Positions 5,971 to 11,507 of a stretch of 11,507 nucleotides of DNA are shown one piece after another. The translations under genes were made by a program, and so were the position numbers. The stretch spans positions 1 through 11,507 of the forward strand of contig QMZV01000018.1 of the NCBI GenBank assembly GCA_003663355.1, written 5' to 3'. The number at the start of each line of letters is the position of its first letter. Positions within the stretch are counted from its first letter, which is position 1. The notes under the pieces were generated by a model, which did not search any database, was not told the DNA's origin, and worked only from the letters and a program-made list of their open reading frames with translations. Origin of the DNA: Candidatus Aenigmatarchaeota archaeon (GTDB taxonomy: Archaea > Aenigmatarchaeota > Aenigmatarchaeia > QMZS01).

Positions 5971-6082
5971 GGGGTTGTGGTGTAATGGCAGCACAACTGG
6001 CTCCAGATGGAGTTTTGATGCTTTTATGGCATATGATTTAGAAAGAAACCAGTTAATCTGGGTTCGACTCCCAGCAACCCCA
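5971..6082 (+). tRNA. trnW-CCA: tRNA-Trp(CCA), intron-containing
   Basis: The acceptor GGGGTTG (5971-5977) pairs with CAACCCC (6075-6081) and the discriminator is A6082, as expected for tryptophan. The D stem is GTG/CAC. The anticodon stem ACTGG (5996-6000) pairs with CCAGT (6049-6053), with loop CTCCAG plus A after intron removal, giving anticodon CCA. The T arm is CTGGG-TTCGACT-CCCAG. The mature length is about 71 nt. tRNA-Trp very commonly carries an intron at this site in archaea. The minD-like start codon is 23 nt downstream. Confidence 0.93.
6007..6047 (+). other. tRNA-Trp intron (37/38)
   Basis: A 41-nt insert follows G37. Because the first intron base and base 38 are both A, it could equally be 6008-6048. 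It has a small ATGC/GCAT hairpin. The central helix is weak (C32-G and U33-A only), so the bulge-helix-bulge is relaxed. Its end, AAAGAA^A, resembles the tRNA-Lys intron end GAAGAA^A. Confidence 0.83.
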
Positions 6083-6105
6083 ATTTTTATAAATAAGTAA
6101 TTATT

Positions 6106-6858
6106 ATGGTAAACACAAGAATAATTAGTATTCTTTCTGGAAAGGGTGGGGTTGGTAAAACAACCTTAACTTTTAATTTAGGAAGTGCTCTAACAGATTT
6201 TGAAAAAAATGTCTTAATTATTGATGGAAATCTAACAACTCCTAATTTAGGAATTCATGCAGGAATTCCATTATATCCAACTTCTTTGCATGATGTCTTG
6301 AGGGGAAAAGTTGATATTTACGATGTGATGCATGTTCTTCCGAGCGGTTTAAAAATTGTGCCTGCCTCAATAAATTTGAATGATTTGAAGGGAGTTAATC
6401 CAGAGTTACTAAGTTCAAATTTAACAGATTTAGTTGGTAAATTAGATTTTATCTTAATAGATGGAGCTCCAGGACTTGGAAGAGAAGCTCTTTCTGTTTT
6501 GAAATCTTCTAATGAAGTTATTGGAATTACGACCCTAGAGCTTCCTGCTTTAACAGATTTATTGAAATCTATAAGAATTGTAAAAGAACAAAAAAAAGAA
6601 TATCTTGGAAGTGTAATTAATATGGTAAGGAATAAAAGATATGAGCCGAAAAGAGAACATGTTGAAACTTTGCTTGAAGATGGTTCCATACTTGAGATTA
6701 TTCCACACGATGAGAATGTAAAATATGCTTTAGCGAAAAGAATGCCTGTTATTCACCACAAACCAAATTCAAAGGCAAGTTTAAAAATAAAAAGTTTAGC
6801 AGCAAAGTTGATTGGGAAAGAATTTAAGATTCCTTGGTATAAAAGATTGTTTTTATAA
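6106..6858 (+). CDS. minD: MinD/ParA-family P-loop ATPase
   Basis: The 250-residue protein has the deviant Walker A of the MinD/ParA class, SGKGGVGKTT (residues 11-20), with its signature lysine K13. Switch I is IDGNLTTPNLG, with D40 but asparagine at 42 where many MinD proteins have a second aspartate. Switch II is ILIDGAPGLG (D119). The C-terminus, FKIPWYKRLFL, is short, basic and amphipathic, like the membrane-targeting helix of MinD, suggesting ATP-dependent membrane association and a role in positioning or cargo recruitment. No MinE or MinC is nearby, so the partner is unknown. The ATG follows tRNA-Trp by 23 nt, and the 3' end overlaps the convergent eS1 gene by 6 bp. MinD versus another ParA-type function cannot be separated by sequence alone. 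Confidence 0.85.
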   Translation: MVNTRIISILSGKGGVGKTTLTFNLGSALTDFEKNVLIIDGNLTTPNLGIHAGIPLYPTSLHDVLRGKVDIYDVMHVLPSGLKIVPASINLNDLKGVNPELLSSNLTDLVGKLDFILIDGAPGLGREALSVLKSSNEVIGITTLELPALTDLLKSIRIVKEQKKEYLGSVINMVRNKRYEPKREHVETLLEDGSILEIIPHDENVKYALAKRMPVIHHKPNSKASLKIKSLAAKLIGKEFKIPWYKRLFL

Positions 6859-7401
6859 TTTTACTTCGCTCTTTCTGATTTCAACAACACTTATTGGGTA
6901 AATTGTATTTAATATTTTCTTTAAATCTCTTTGCAATTCATCAATTAAAATTCTATTTATGATTTTATCAAACTCATTTCCAGAAATATACAATTCTAAG
7001 AAGTTTTTTGCCTTTTTTCTTATACTTCTTGCAATGCTTGTCTTTACATTTTTTGCTGTTACTATAAAAACTTTTAAACACAATTCTATACCATCTTTTG
7101 TTTTCTTTTTAACATATCCGTCTATCCTTGTTGAGAACTTCTTTACATTTTCTGAAATGAAACTTCTTGATACCTCATGTCCAATAAAAGAAGTTAATGC
7201 CTTATTATCCTCAACTTTTACAATTTTAAAATTAAATTTATAATAATATTTTCGTGATTTCTCATCTATCTCTCTGGCATAAACAGAAAGGTTCCTGCCT
7301 ACCACTTTACTTGGTTTATCTGCTATTGTTTTCGCTATTGTTTTTTCTCCAAATAATTTTGGAAGCACAATATCAAATTCCTTTTTTGTTTTGCCCTTCA
7401 T
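6853..7401 (-). CDS. rps3ae: Small-subunit ribosomal protein eS1 (S3Ae)
   Basis: The 182-residue protein matches the archaeal/eukaryotic eS1 family throughout. It has LPKLFGEKTIAKTIADKP near the N-terminus (strongly conserved PKxFGE), then VVGRNLSVYAREI and KFNFKIVKVEDNKALTSFIG followed by HEVSR. After these come STRIDGYVKKKTKDGIEL, TSIARSIRKKAKNF and the terminal IYPISVVEIRKSEV. The usual archaeal length is about 190-220, so this copy has a short N-terminus, missing most of the basic lead. It lies 11 nt downstream of eL39 in an apparent two-gene operon and ends 6 bp inside the convergent minD-like gene. The ATG at 7401 keeps the conserved basic start; no Shine-Dalgarno precedes it. Confidence 0.95.
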   Translation of the reverse strand: MKGKTKKEFDIVLPKLFGEKTIAKTIADKPSKVVGRNLSVYAREIDEKSRKYYYKFNFKIVKVEDNKALTSFIGHEVSRSFISENVKKFSTRIDGYVKKKTKDGIELCLKVFIVTAKNVKTSIARSIRKKAKNFLELYISGNEFDKIINRILIDELQRDLKKILNTIYPISVVEIRKSEVKL

Positions 7402-7412
7402 TCATTAATATG

Positions 7413-7577
7413 TTAAATTTTATATTTATCTCTCCTCCAATTTTTTGTACTTACTCTTATTCTTCTGGTTCTTGCCCTCTTTAATCCAAATTTCTTTATA
7501 TCTGCCCATCTCGGAGCAGGTCTTTTTGAAACTGAGATAAGTTTCAGTTTTTTCTCAAGACTCTTTTTACTTCCCAT
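7413..7577 (-). CDS. rpl39e: Large-subunit ribosomal protein eL39
   Basis: A 54-residue protein starts at ATG 7577 and stops at TAA 7413-7415. It begins MGSKKSLEKKLKL, matching the MxxxKxLxKKLRL start of eL39. It has proline-arginine-tryptophan in the middle (RPAPRWADIKKFG), then a very basic stretch, and ends NWRRDKYKI, matching the conserved HWRR-K-K end. eL39 is a tiny protein lining the peptide exit tunnel. Family length is about 50 residues. The middle (RARTRRIRVS) differs from the usual sequence, so identity rests on both ends and overall size and charge. It shares an operon with eS1, and its start codon directly abuts a palindromic repeat. Confidence 0.85.
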   Translation of the reverse strand: MGSKKSLEKKLKLISVSKRPAPRWADIKKFGLKRARTRRIRVSTKNWRRDKYKI

Positions 7578-7622
7578 AAACCTTTTATTGTTAAATAAAT
7601 TAAAAAGGTTTAATCCAAAATT
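7578..7622. repeat. 45-bp palindromic repeat, copy 1
   Basis: This copy is identical base for base to 7641-7685. It has 9-bp inverted arms, AAACCTTTT (7578-7586) and AAAAGGTTT (7603-7611), around an AT-only centre, followed by AATCCAAAATT. The left arm touches the eL39 start codon, so on the minus strand the hairpin would form the last 34 nt before that ATG. Confidence 0.9.
7592..7605 (-). promoter_or_regulatory. Candidate eL39-eS1 TATA box inside repeat copy 1
   Basis: On the minus strand TTTTAATTTATTTA spans positions -28 to -15 relative to the eL39 ATG, well placed for a TATA box driving a leaderless or very short-leader transcript. It is the centre of the palindromic repeat, so the repeat unit probably carries the promoter. 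Confidence 0.4.
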
Positions 7623-7640
7623 GAGAAATTGGTTAGTAAG

Positions 7641-7685
7641 AAACCTTTTATTGTTAAATAAATTAAAAAGGTTTAATCCAAAATT
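7641..7685. repeat. 45-bp palindromic repeat, copy 2
   Basis: Second identical copy, offset by 63 bp from the first and separated from it by an 18-bp unrelated spacer. Flanking bases diverge at both ends. The exact identity in intergenic DNA implies a recent duplication or active maintenance. Confidence 0.9.
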
Positions 7686-7693
7686 TGAGTAAT

Positions 7694-7710
7694 TTGTTAA
7701 ATAAATTAAA
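7694..7710. repeat. Partial third copy of the palindromic repeat
   Basis: TTGTTAAATAAATTAAA matches the central 17 bases of the 45-bp unit exactly, but the CCTTTT and AAGGTTT arms are absent or mutated (GAATTTTA follows). It looks like a decayed or partial copy, in the 5' region of the methylthiotransferase gene. Confidence 0.6.
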
Positions 7711-7759
7711 GAATTTTAGAGGAATATCTTTTATTTGGATATTTTAAAAAAGAAAAATA

Positions 7760-9025
7760 ATGGAATTCTATATTGAAACTTATGGATGTGCGGCAAACAA
7801 ATCTGATTCCGAGATTATAGCGGGAATTCTCAAAGGTGCCGGGCTGAATCAAACGAAAAATATAGAATTGGCAGATTTGATTATAATAAATACCTGCGTT
7901 ATAAAACAGCCAACAGAAAATAAGATTCTGGAGAGAATCAGAGAAATTCAGAAAAAATTTAAAAAGAAAAAAATATTGATAGCCGGATGTATGCCATCTG
8001 CTTATCCAGAAATTATAAGAAAGAATTTTCCAGAGTTAAGTATGATTTCTGGGAATAGAACAACCGAGATTCTCAAAGTTATAAGAAAAATTTTAGATGG
8101 AAAAAGAGTTGAATTGCTGGGGGAAAACAAAAAGGAAAAAGTTTGTCTTCCAAAAATCAGGGAAAATAGAGTTATTGATATTGTCCAGATTTGCTCAGGA
8201 TGTTTGGGAAATTGTGCCTATTGCGGAGGAAAACTGGCTAAAGGGCAGTTGTTTTCTTACTCAATTGAGAATATTGTAAAGGAAATCAAAAGTGCAAAAG
8301 AGCAGGGATGCAAAGAATTTTGGCTTACTGGACAGGATGTTTCTTGTTATGGTTTTGATTCCGGTTCAAATCTCTCAGAACTGATAAGAAAAATTTTGGA
8401 AATAAGAGGAAAATATTTTATAAGAATTGGAATGTTAAATCCAACCCATCTTTTAAAAATAATTGACAATTTTCTAAAAGTTTGCGAAGATGAAAGAATT
8501 TTTAAATTTTTTCATATTCCCGTTCAATCTGGTTCAGATAAAGTTTTAAGGGAAATGAACAGGAATTATGCTGTGAAAGATTTTGAGTTTATTGTAAAAA
8601 AAATCAGAAATAAATTCAAAAGGGCGACAATCTGGACAGATATAATAGTTGGCTATCCAACTGAAACTGAAGAGGATTTTCAGAAATCCATAAATTTATT
8701 GAAAAAAGTAAAACCAGATTGGACAAATATCTCAAAATTCGGAGTGAGGAGAAAAACAAAGGCGGCGAGATTAAAACCTTTGGACTCAGAAGTCGTAAAA
8801 GAGAGGAGCATAATTTTAAGTGAATTGGCAAAGAAAATTTCTATTGAGCAAAATAAAAAATGGTTGGACTGGGAAGGTGAAATATTGATTGATGAGTTTT
8901 TCAAAGGAAGAAATTTTGCCTACAAATCAATTCATTTAAATTCAAAAGAAATAGGGAAATTTGTTAAGGTCAGAATTAATAGAATTGATGGGTTAAAATT
9001 GTTTGGAGAAATTCTAGATTCCTGA
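7760..9025 (+). CDS. tRNA N6-threonylcarbamoyladenosine (t6A37) methylthiotransferase, CDKAL1/MtaB type
   Basis: A 421-residue radical-SAM methylthiotransferase that should convert t6A37 to ms2t6A37 in tRNAs reading ANN codons. The N-terminal UPF0004 domain has the three cluster cysteines C10 (TYGCAANKSDSE), C46 (NTCVIKQPTENK) and C77 (IAGCMP). The radical-SAM cluster is CLGNCAYC, with C148, C152 and C155, preceded by an extra C145 and followed by GKLAKG. HIPVQSGSDKVLREMNRNY and DIIVGYPTETEEDF are family signatures. The last 60 residues (from about KKWLDWEGEILI) form the TRAM RNA-binding domain. The length is typical. CLGNC and the archaeal setting favour the CDKAL1/MtaB branch over MiaB, which needs i6A, or RimO. 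There is no Shine-Dalgarno; the start at 7760 preserves the whole conserved N-terminus. Confidence 0.93.
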   Translation: MEFYIETYGCAANKSDSEIIAGILKGAGLNQTKNIELADLIIINTCVIKQPTENKILERIREIQKKFKKKKILIAGCMPSAYPEIIRKNFPELSMISGNRTTEILKVIRKILDGKRVELLGENKKEKVCLPKIRENRVIDIVQICSGCLGNCAYCGGKLAKGQLFSYSIENIVKEIKSAKEQGCKEFWLTGQDVSCYGFDSGSNLSELIRKILEIRGKYFIRIGMLNPTHLLKIIDNFLKVCEDERIFKFFHIPVQSGSDKVLREMNRNYAVKDFEFIVKKIRNKFKRATIWTDIIVGYPTETEEDFQKSINLLKKVKPDWTNISKFGVRRKTKAARLKPLDSEVVKERSIILSELAKKISIEQNKKWLDWEGEILIDEFFKGRNFAYKSIHLNSKEIGKFVKVRINRIDGLKLFGEILDS

Positions 9026-9040
9026 AAAAATTTGGTTTTA

Positions 9041-9052
9041 TTTTATATATAG
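9041..9052 (+). promoter_or_regulatory. Candidate TATA box for the MFS transporter gene
   Basis: TTTTATATATAG lies 16 bp beyond the stop of the methylthiotransferase gene. A start site about 26 bp downstream, near 9072, would leave a leader of roughly 25 nt before the ATG at 9098. Confidence 0.5.
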
Positions 9053-9074
9053 ATATGGAGAAGCATGTAATAAC

Positions 9075-9087
9075 TCAATTTTATTGA
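9075..9087. promoter_or_regulatory. Inverted repeat near the predicted MFS gene start site
   Basis: TCAAT-TTT-ATTGA is a perfect 5-bp dyad lying at or just after the start site predicted from the TATA box at 9041. That position suits a repressor operator, but the short AT-rich arms could occur by chance. Confidence 0.25.
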
Positions 9088-9097
9088 ATGATTTAGT

Positions 9098-10264
9098 ATG
9101 AAGAATAAATATCTAAAAGGAATCGGAGCAAATATTTTTTTATTGGGCGTGGTTAGTTTTTTGAATGATTTGAGCAGTGAGATGATAATGCCGATTTTAC
9201 CAATGTTCATTACTGCATTAGGCGGTGCCGGTTTGATTGTTGGATTGATTGGAGGATTGAGGGATAGTATTTCAAGTATTCTAAAAGTTTTTGCGGGTTA
9301 TTGGTCAGATAAATCCGGAAAAAGAAAAATTTTTGTTTTCTCCGGATATCTGACTTCAGCACTTTTTAAATTATTTTTGGCGTTTTCTAAAGCGTGGCAA
9401 CATGTTCTAATTTTCTCCGGTTTGGAACGGATTGGCAAAGGATTAAGAACAGCGGCCAGGGATGCCATTATTGCAGATTCTATGCCCAAGGAGAAAGGCA
9501 AGGGGTTCGGAATTCATAGAGCAATGGATACTTTAGGAGCAATTGGAGGGTCGGTTATTGTTTTTCTTTTAATTTGGTTTTTCGGATATAATTTCAAGTC
9601 AATTATACTCATAGCAGCAATTTTAGCCCTTCTTTCTTTAATTCCTTTGTATTTTGTAAAGGAGAGAAAGAGAGAACCGCAAGATATAAATCTAAAAATC
9701 GGTTTGAAAAATCTTTCACGACCGCTTAAATTATTTATCTTGATTTCTGGAATATTTGCTTTGGCAAATTTCAGTTATATGTTTTTTATCCTCAGAGCGC
9801 AAGAGCTATTTACGGGTAAATTATCGGTCGGAGTGCCAATTCTTTTATATATTCTCTTCAATGCTTTCTATGCCGTGCTTGCTGTTCCCTTTGGCGAACT
9901 CTCCGACAAAATAGGAAGGAAAAAAGTTATTGTTTTTGGTTATTTATTATATTCATTAACTTCCTTTGGATTTGCATTTTTCAACTCATTAACACCTTTC
10001 ATAGTTTTATTCGCTCTTTATGGCATGGTATATGCCATAGTGGATGGCAATCAAAGAGCTTACGTTTCTGATCTATCTTCGGAAGAATTGAGAGCTACAG
10101 CCCTGGGAACATTCCATACTGCAACGGGCTTAATGGCGCTGCCGGCCAGTTTAATAGCCGGATTTCTGTGGCAAATTAATTCAAGCATGCCCTTTGTCTA
10201 TGGCGCGGCAGTTAGCATTATTTCGGTTGTTTTATTCATTGTTTTTAGAAATCATTTCAAGTGA
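9098..10264 (+). CDS. Major facilitator superfamily transporter
   Basis: A 388-residue integral membrane protein with about 12 hydrophobic segments. The N-terminus has NDLSSEMIMPILPMF (from residue 23), typical of an MFS subgroup. The loop after helix 2 carries the motif-A sequence GYWSDKSGKRK (67-77), repeated after helix 8 as GELSDKIGRKK (about 266-276), showing the two six-helix halves. LERIGKGLRTAARDAI lies between helices 4 and 5. The family is proton-coupled secondary transport at the cytoplasmic membrane; the substrate cannot be told from sequence, though drug or metabolite efflux is common in relatives. The gene has its own candidate promoter. It uses somewhat more GCG, CCG and CGG codons than the rpo genes, which may hint at transfer. 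Confidence 0.92.
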   Translation: MKNKYLKGIGANIFLLGVVSFLNDLSSEMIMPILPMFITALGGAGLIVGLIGGLRDSISSILKVFAGYWSDKSGKRKIFVFSGYLTSALFKLFLAFSKAWQHVLIFSGLERIGKGLRTAARDAIIADSMPKEKGKGFGIHRAMDTLGAIGGSVIVFLLIWFFGYNFKSIILIAAILALLSLIPLYFVKERKREPQDINLKIGLKNLSRPLKLFILISGIFALANFSYMFFILRAQELFTGKLSVGVPILLYILFNAFYAVLAVPFGELSDKIGRKKVIVFGYLLYSLTSFGFAFFNSLTPFIVLFALYGMVYAIVDGNQRAYVSDLSSEELRATALGTFHTATGLMALPASLIAGFLWQINSSMPFVYGAAVSIISVVLFIVFRNHFK

Positions 10265-10313
10265 TGAAAAAGAGAATTTGTTTTAAAAACTTCAGTCATT
10301 CGGTAAATTTTAG

Positions 10314-10325
10314 TATTTAAATATT
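10314..10325 (+). promoter_or_regulatory. Candidate TATA box for the surface-protein gene
   Basis: TATTTAAATATT is a near-consensus archaeal TATA box centred about 23 bp before the ATG at 10342, which predicts a leaderless transcript. No Shine-Dalgarno is present, in agreement. Confidence 0.55.
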
Positions 10326-10341
10326 TTTAGTTCATATTATT

Positions 10342-11507
10342 ATGTATCGAATCGATATATTTGGAAATTTAAATAAAAAACAAATCTTACAGATTTCAGC
10401 AGTGATATTAATCACTATGTTTGGATTGGTGGATATAAGTTTTGCTGATTCCTACATTTCTGATTCTCCCATTCTAAAAATTCGGGAACTAAAATACAAT
10501 CCCTATCCTGTAGAAGCTGGCAAATATATGGATTTATGGATAAAGATTGAAAATATTGGAACAGAAGAAGCCAAGAATGTTACATGCACGCTTTTGCCAG
10601 AATATCCTTTCTCTTTGGACCCTAATGAAAATGCAACAAAAAATATTGGAAAATTGCCTGGAACAGAAGAAGTCATATTGCAGTATAAATTGAGAGTTGA
10701 TTCAAATGCGGTGGAAGGATGGAATGAAATGAAAATAAAATGTCAGACAGAAAATTCAGATGTTTGGATAATTCATGAATTTGAAATTTATGTTGAATCT
10801 AAAATTCCAGAATTTGCAATAGGTTCTATAGTATCTGAGCCCACAAAACTTTTTCCAGATTCAGAAGAGAATAAAGTTTCAATAGAAATTCAAAACATTG
10901 GCACAGGTGATGCAGAACTCATAACATCAGAACTTATATTGCCTAAAGGAATTACTCCCAGTGAAAGCTATTCCAATATAGCAAATCTCGGGATGATTGA
11001 AGAAGGAGAAAGCAAAACAGCAGAATTTTATATAGATATTGACAAAAACACAATTCCTGGAAAGTACAAGGCAAAACTTATCATAAAATACAAAGACGCC
11101 AATAACAATAGAGATGAATACAAGAATCGAACATTGGATATTGATATTGTCGTAAAACCTTTGCCGTTATTTGAAATTAAAAATGAAACAACAACTCCCA
11201 GTAAAATTTCTCAAGGAGATAAAGTAACATTGAGATTAAAAATAAAAAATATTGGTTTTGAAGAGGCGAAAACCGTTTCTGTCAAGATTTATAAACAAAG
11301 CGACCAACCGTTTGATTTTGATGAAAAATATGATTATATTGGAAATCTTAAACCTAATCAAAGCGGAGAAGTTGTTTTCAGATTTGATGTGGACAATGAT
11401 GCCAATCTAAAAACATATCTATTAAAGGCGGAGATAAGATACCTTCTCAATGATGAGGTTAAAATTGTTGAAAAACAGATACCAATCAAAGTGGAGATAG
11501 AGAAAAA
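10342..11507 (+). CDS. Secreted COG1361-like surface protein with CARDB/NEW3-type repeats (3' end outside window)
   Basis: An open frame of 388 codons runs off the right edge. The N-terminus has a Sec-type signal: basic NKK, hydrophobic ILQISAVILITMFGLVDI, and a likely cleavage at SFA|DS (after residue 35). The rest is built of at least three beta-sandwich repeats of 100-120 residues, each with the phrase IKIENIG, IEIQNIG or IKIKNIG near its start and a later GxL-x-GE(E)-type turn (KLPGTEEV, MIEEGES, LKPNQSGEV). Each repeat begins with a proline-containing lead such as EPTKLFP or TTPSKISQGD. This pattern belongs to COG1361 S-layer-like proteins, which often end in a membrane anchor; that part is not in the window. 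It probably acts on the cell surface in adhesion or envelope structure. Confidence 0.85.
   Translation, partial: MYRIDIFGNLNKKQILQISAVILITMFGLVDISFADSYISDSPILKIRELKYNPYPVEAGKYMDLWIKIENIGTEEAKNVTCTLLPEYPFSLDPNENATKNIGKLPGTEEVILQYKLRVDSNAVEGWNEMKIKCQTENSDVWIIHEFEIYVESKIPEFAIGSIVSEPTKLFPDSEENKVSIEIQNIGTGDAELITSELILPKGITPSESYSNIANLGMIEEGESKTAEFYIDIDKNTIPGKYKAKLIIKYKDANNNRDEYKNRTLDIDIVVKPLPLFEIKNETTTPSKISQGDKVTLRLKIKNIGFEEAKTVSVKIYKQSDQPFDFDEKYDYIGNLKPNQSGEVVFRFDVDNDANLKTYLLKAEIRYLLNDEVKIVEKQIPIKVEIEK

Noticed and set aside
6007..6047. Box C/D guide RNA within the tRNA-Trp intron, as known in haloarchaea and other euryarchaea
   Set aside because: Only a poor C-like box (TTGATGC) is present, no CUGA D box is found, and 41 nt is too short for a dual-guide RNA.
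5971..6082. Reading the anticodon of the intron-containing tRNA as Gly(UCC)
   Set aside because: With the ACTGG/CCAGT stem fixed, U33 is at 6002, which sets the anticodon as CCA; UCC would require a C at position 33 and a shifted stem.
7528..7553. Hairpin GAAACT/AGTTTC followed by a T-run, resembling an intrinsic terminator on the plus strand
   Set aside because: It lies inside the eL39 coding sequence on the other strand, and no plus-strand gene ends there.
7578..7689. Repeat array considered as a CRISPR
   Set aside because: Only two full copies, an 18-bp spacer, AT-rich palindromic units and no cas genes; the position at a gene start fits a regulatory or duplicated unit better.

Overview
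This is an AT-rich archaeal chromosome segment. The archaeal assignment rests on a split RNA polymerase B subunit (B'' and B' as separate genes) behind RpoH, the archaeal/eukaryotic ribosomal proteins eS1 and eL39, tRNA genes interrupted by bulge-helix-bulge-type introns with no encoded CCA, a CDKAL1/MtaB-type methylthiotransferase, a COG1361-like surface protein, and TATA-like elements with almost no Shine-Dalgarno sites. Compact proteins and low GC would suit a DPANN-type lineage (Pacearchaeota/Woesearchaeota-like), but that placement is inference.

Layout. 1-89: C-terminal tail of an unidentified gene. 90-744: no intact gene; at least two, probably three, decayed gene fragments (a possible PIN start, an unknown C-terminus, and a Schlafen/AlbA_2-type regulator tail). 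745-1112: divergent tRNA-Ser(GGA), one intron, and tRNA-Lys(UUU), two introns, one of them in the T arm. 1124-4643: overlapping rpoH-rpoB''-rpoB' operon starting 11 nt after tRNA-Lys; the usual rpoA' does not follow. 4773-5764: opposing two-gene cassette of unknown function. 5853-6082: divergent tRNA-Gly(GCC) and intron-containing tRNA-Trp(CCA). 6106-6858: MinD-like ATPase, converging on an eL39-eS1 operon (7577 down to 6853). 7578-7689: two identical 45-bp palindromic repeats, the first abutting the eL39 start codon. 7760-9025: tRNA methylthiotransferase. 9098-10264: MFS transporter. 10342-end: start of a secreted multi-repeat surface protein.

Functionally the window is dominated by information processing: transcription (RpoH/B), translation (four tRNAs, eS1, eL39) and tRNA modification (methylthiolation at A37, for which the local tRNA-Lys(UUU) is a plausible substrate). 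The unexpected material is the T-arm intron, the unknown two-gene cassette, the palindromic repeats at the eL39 promoter, and the decayed strip beside tRNA-Ser.
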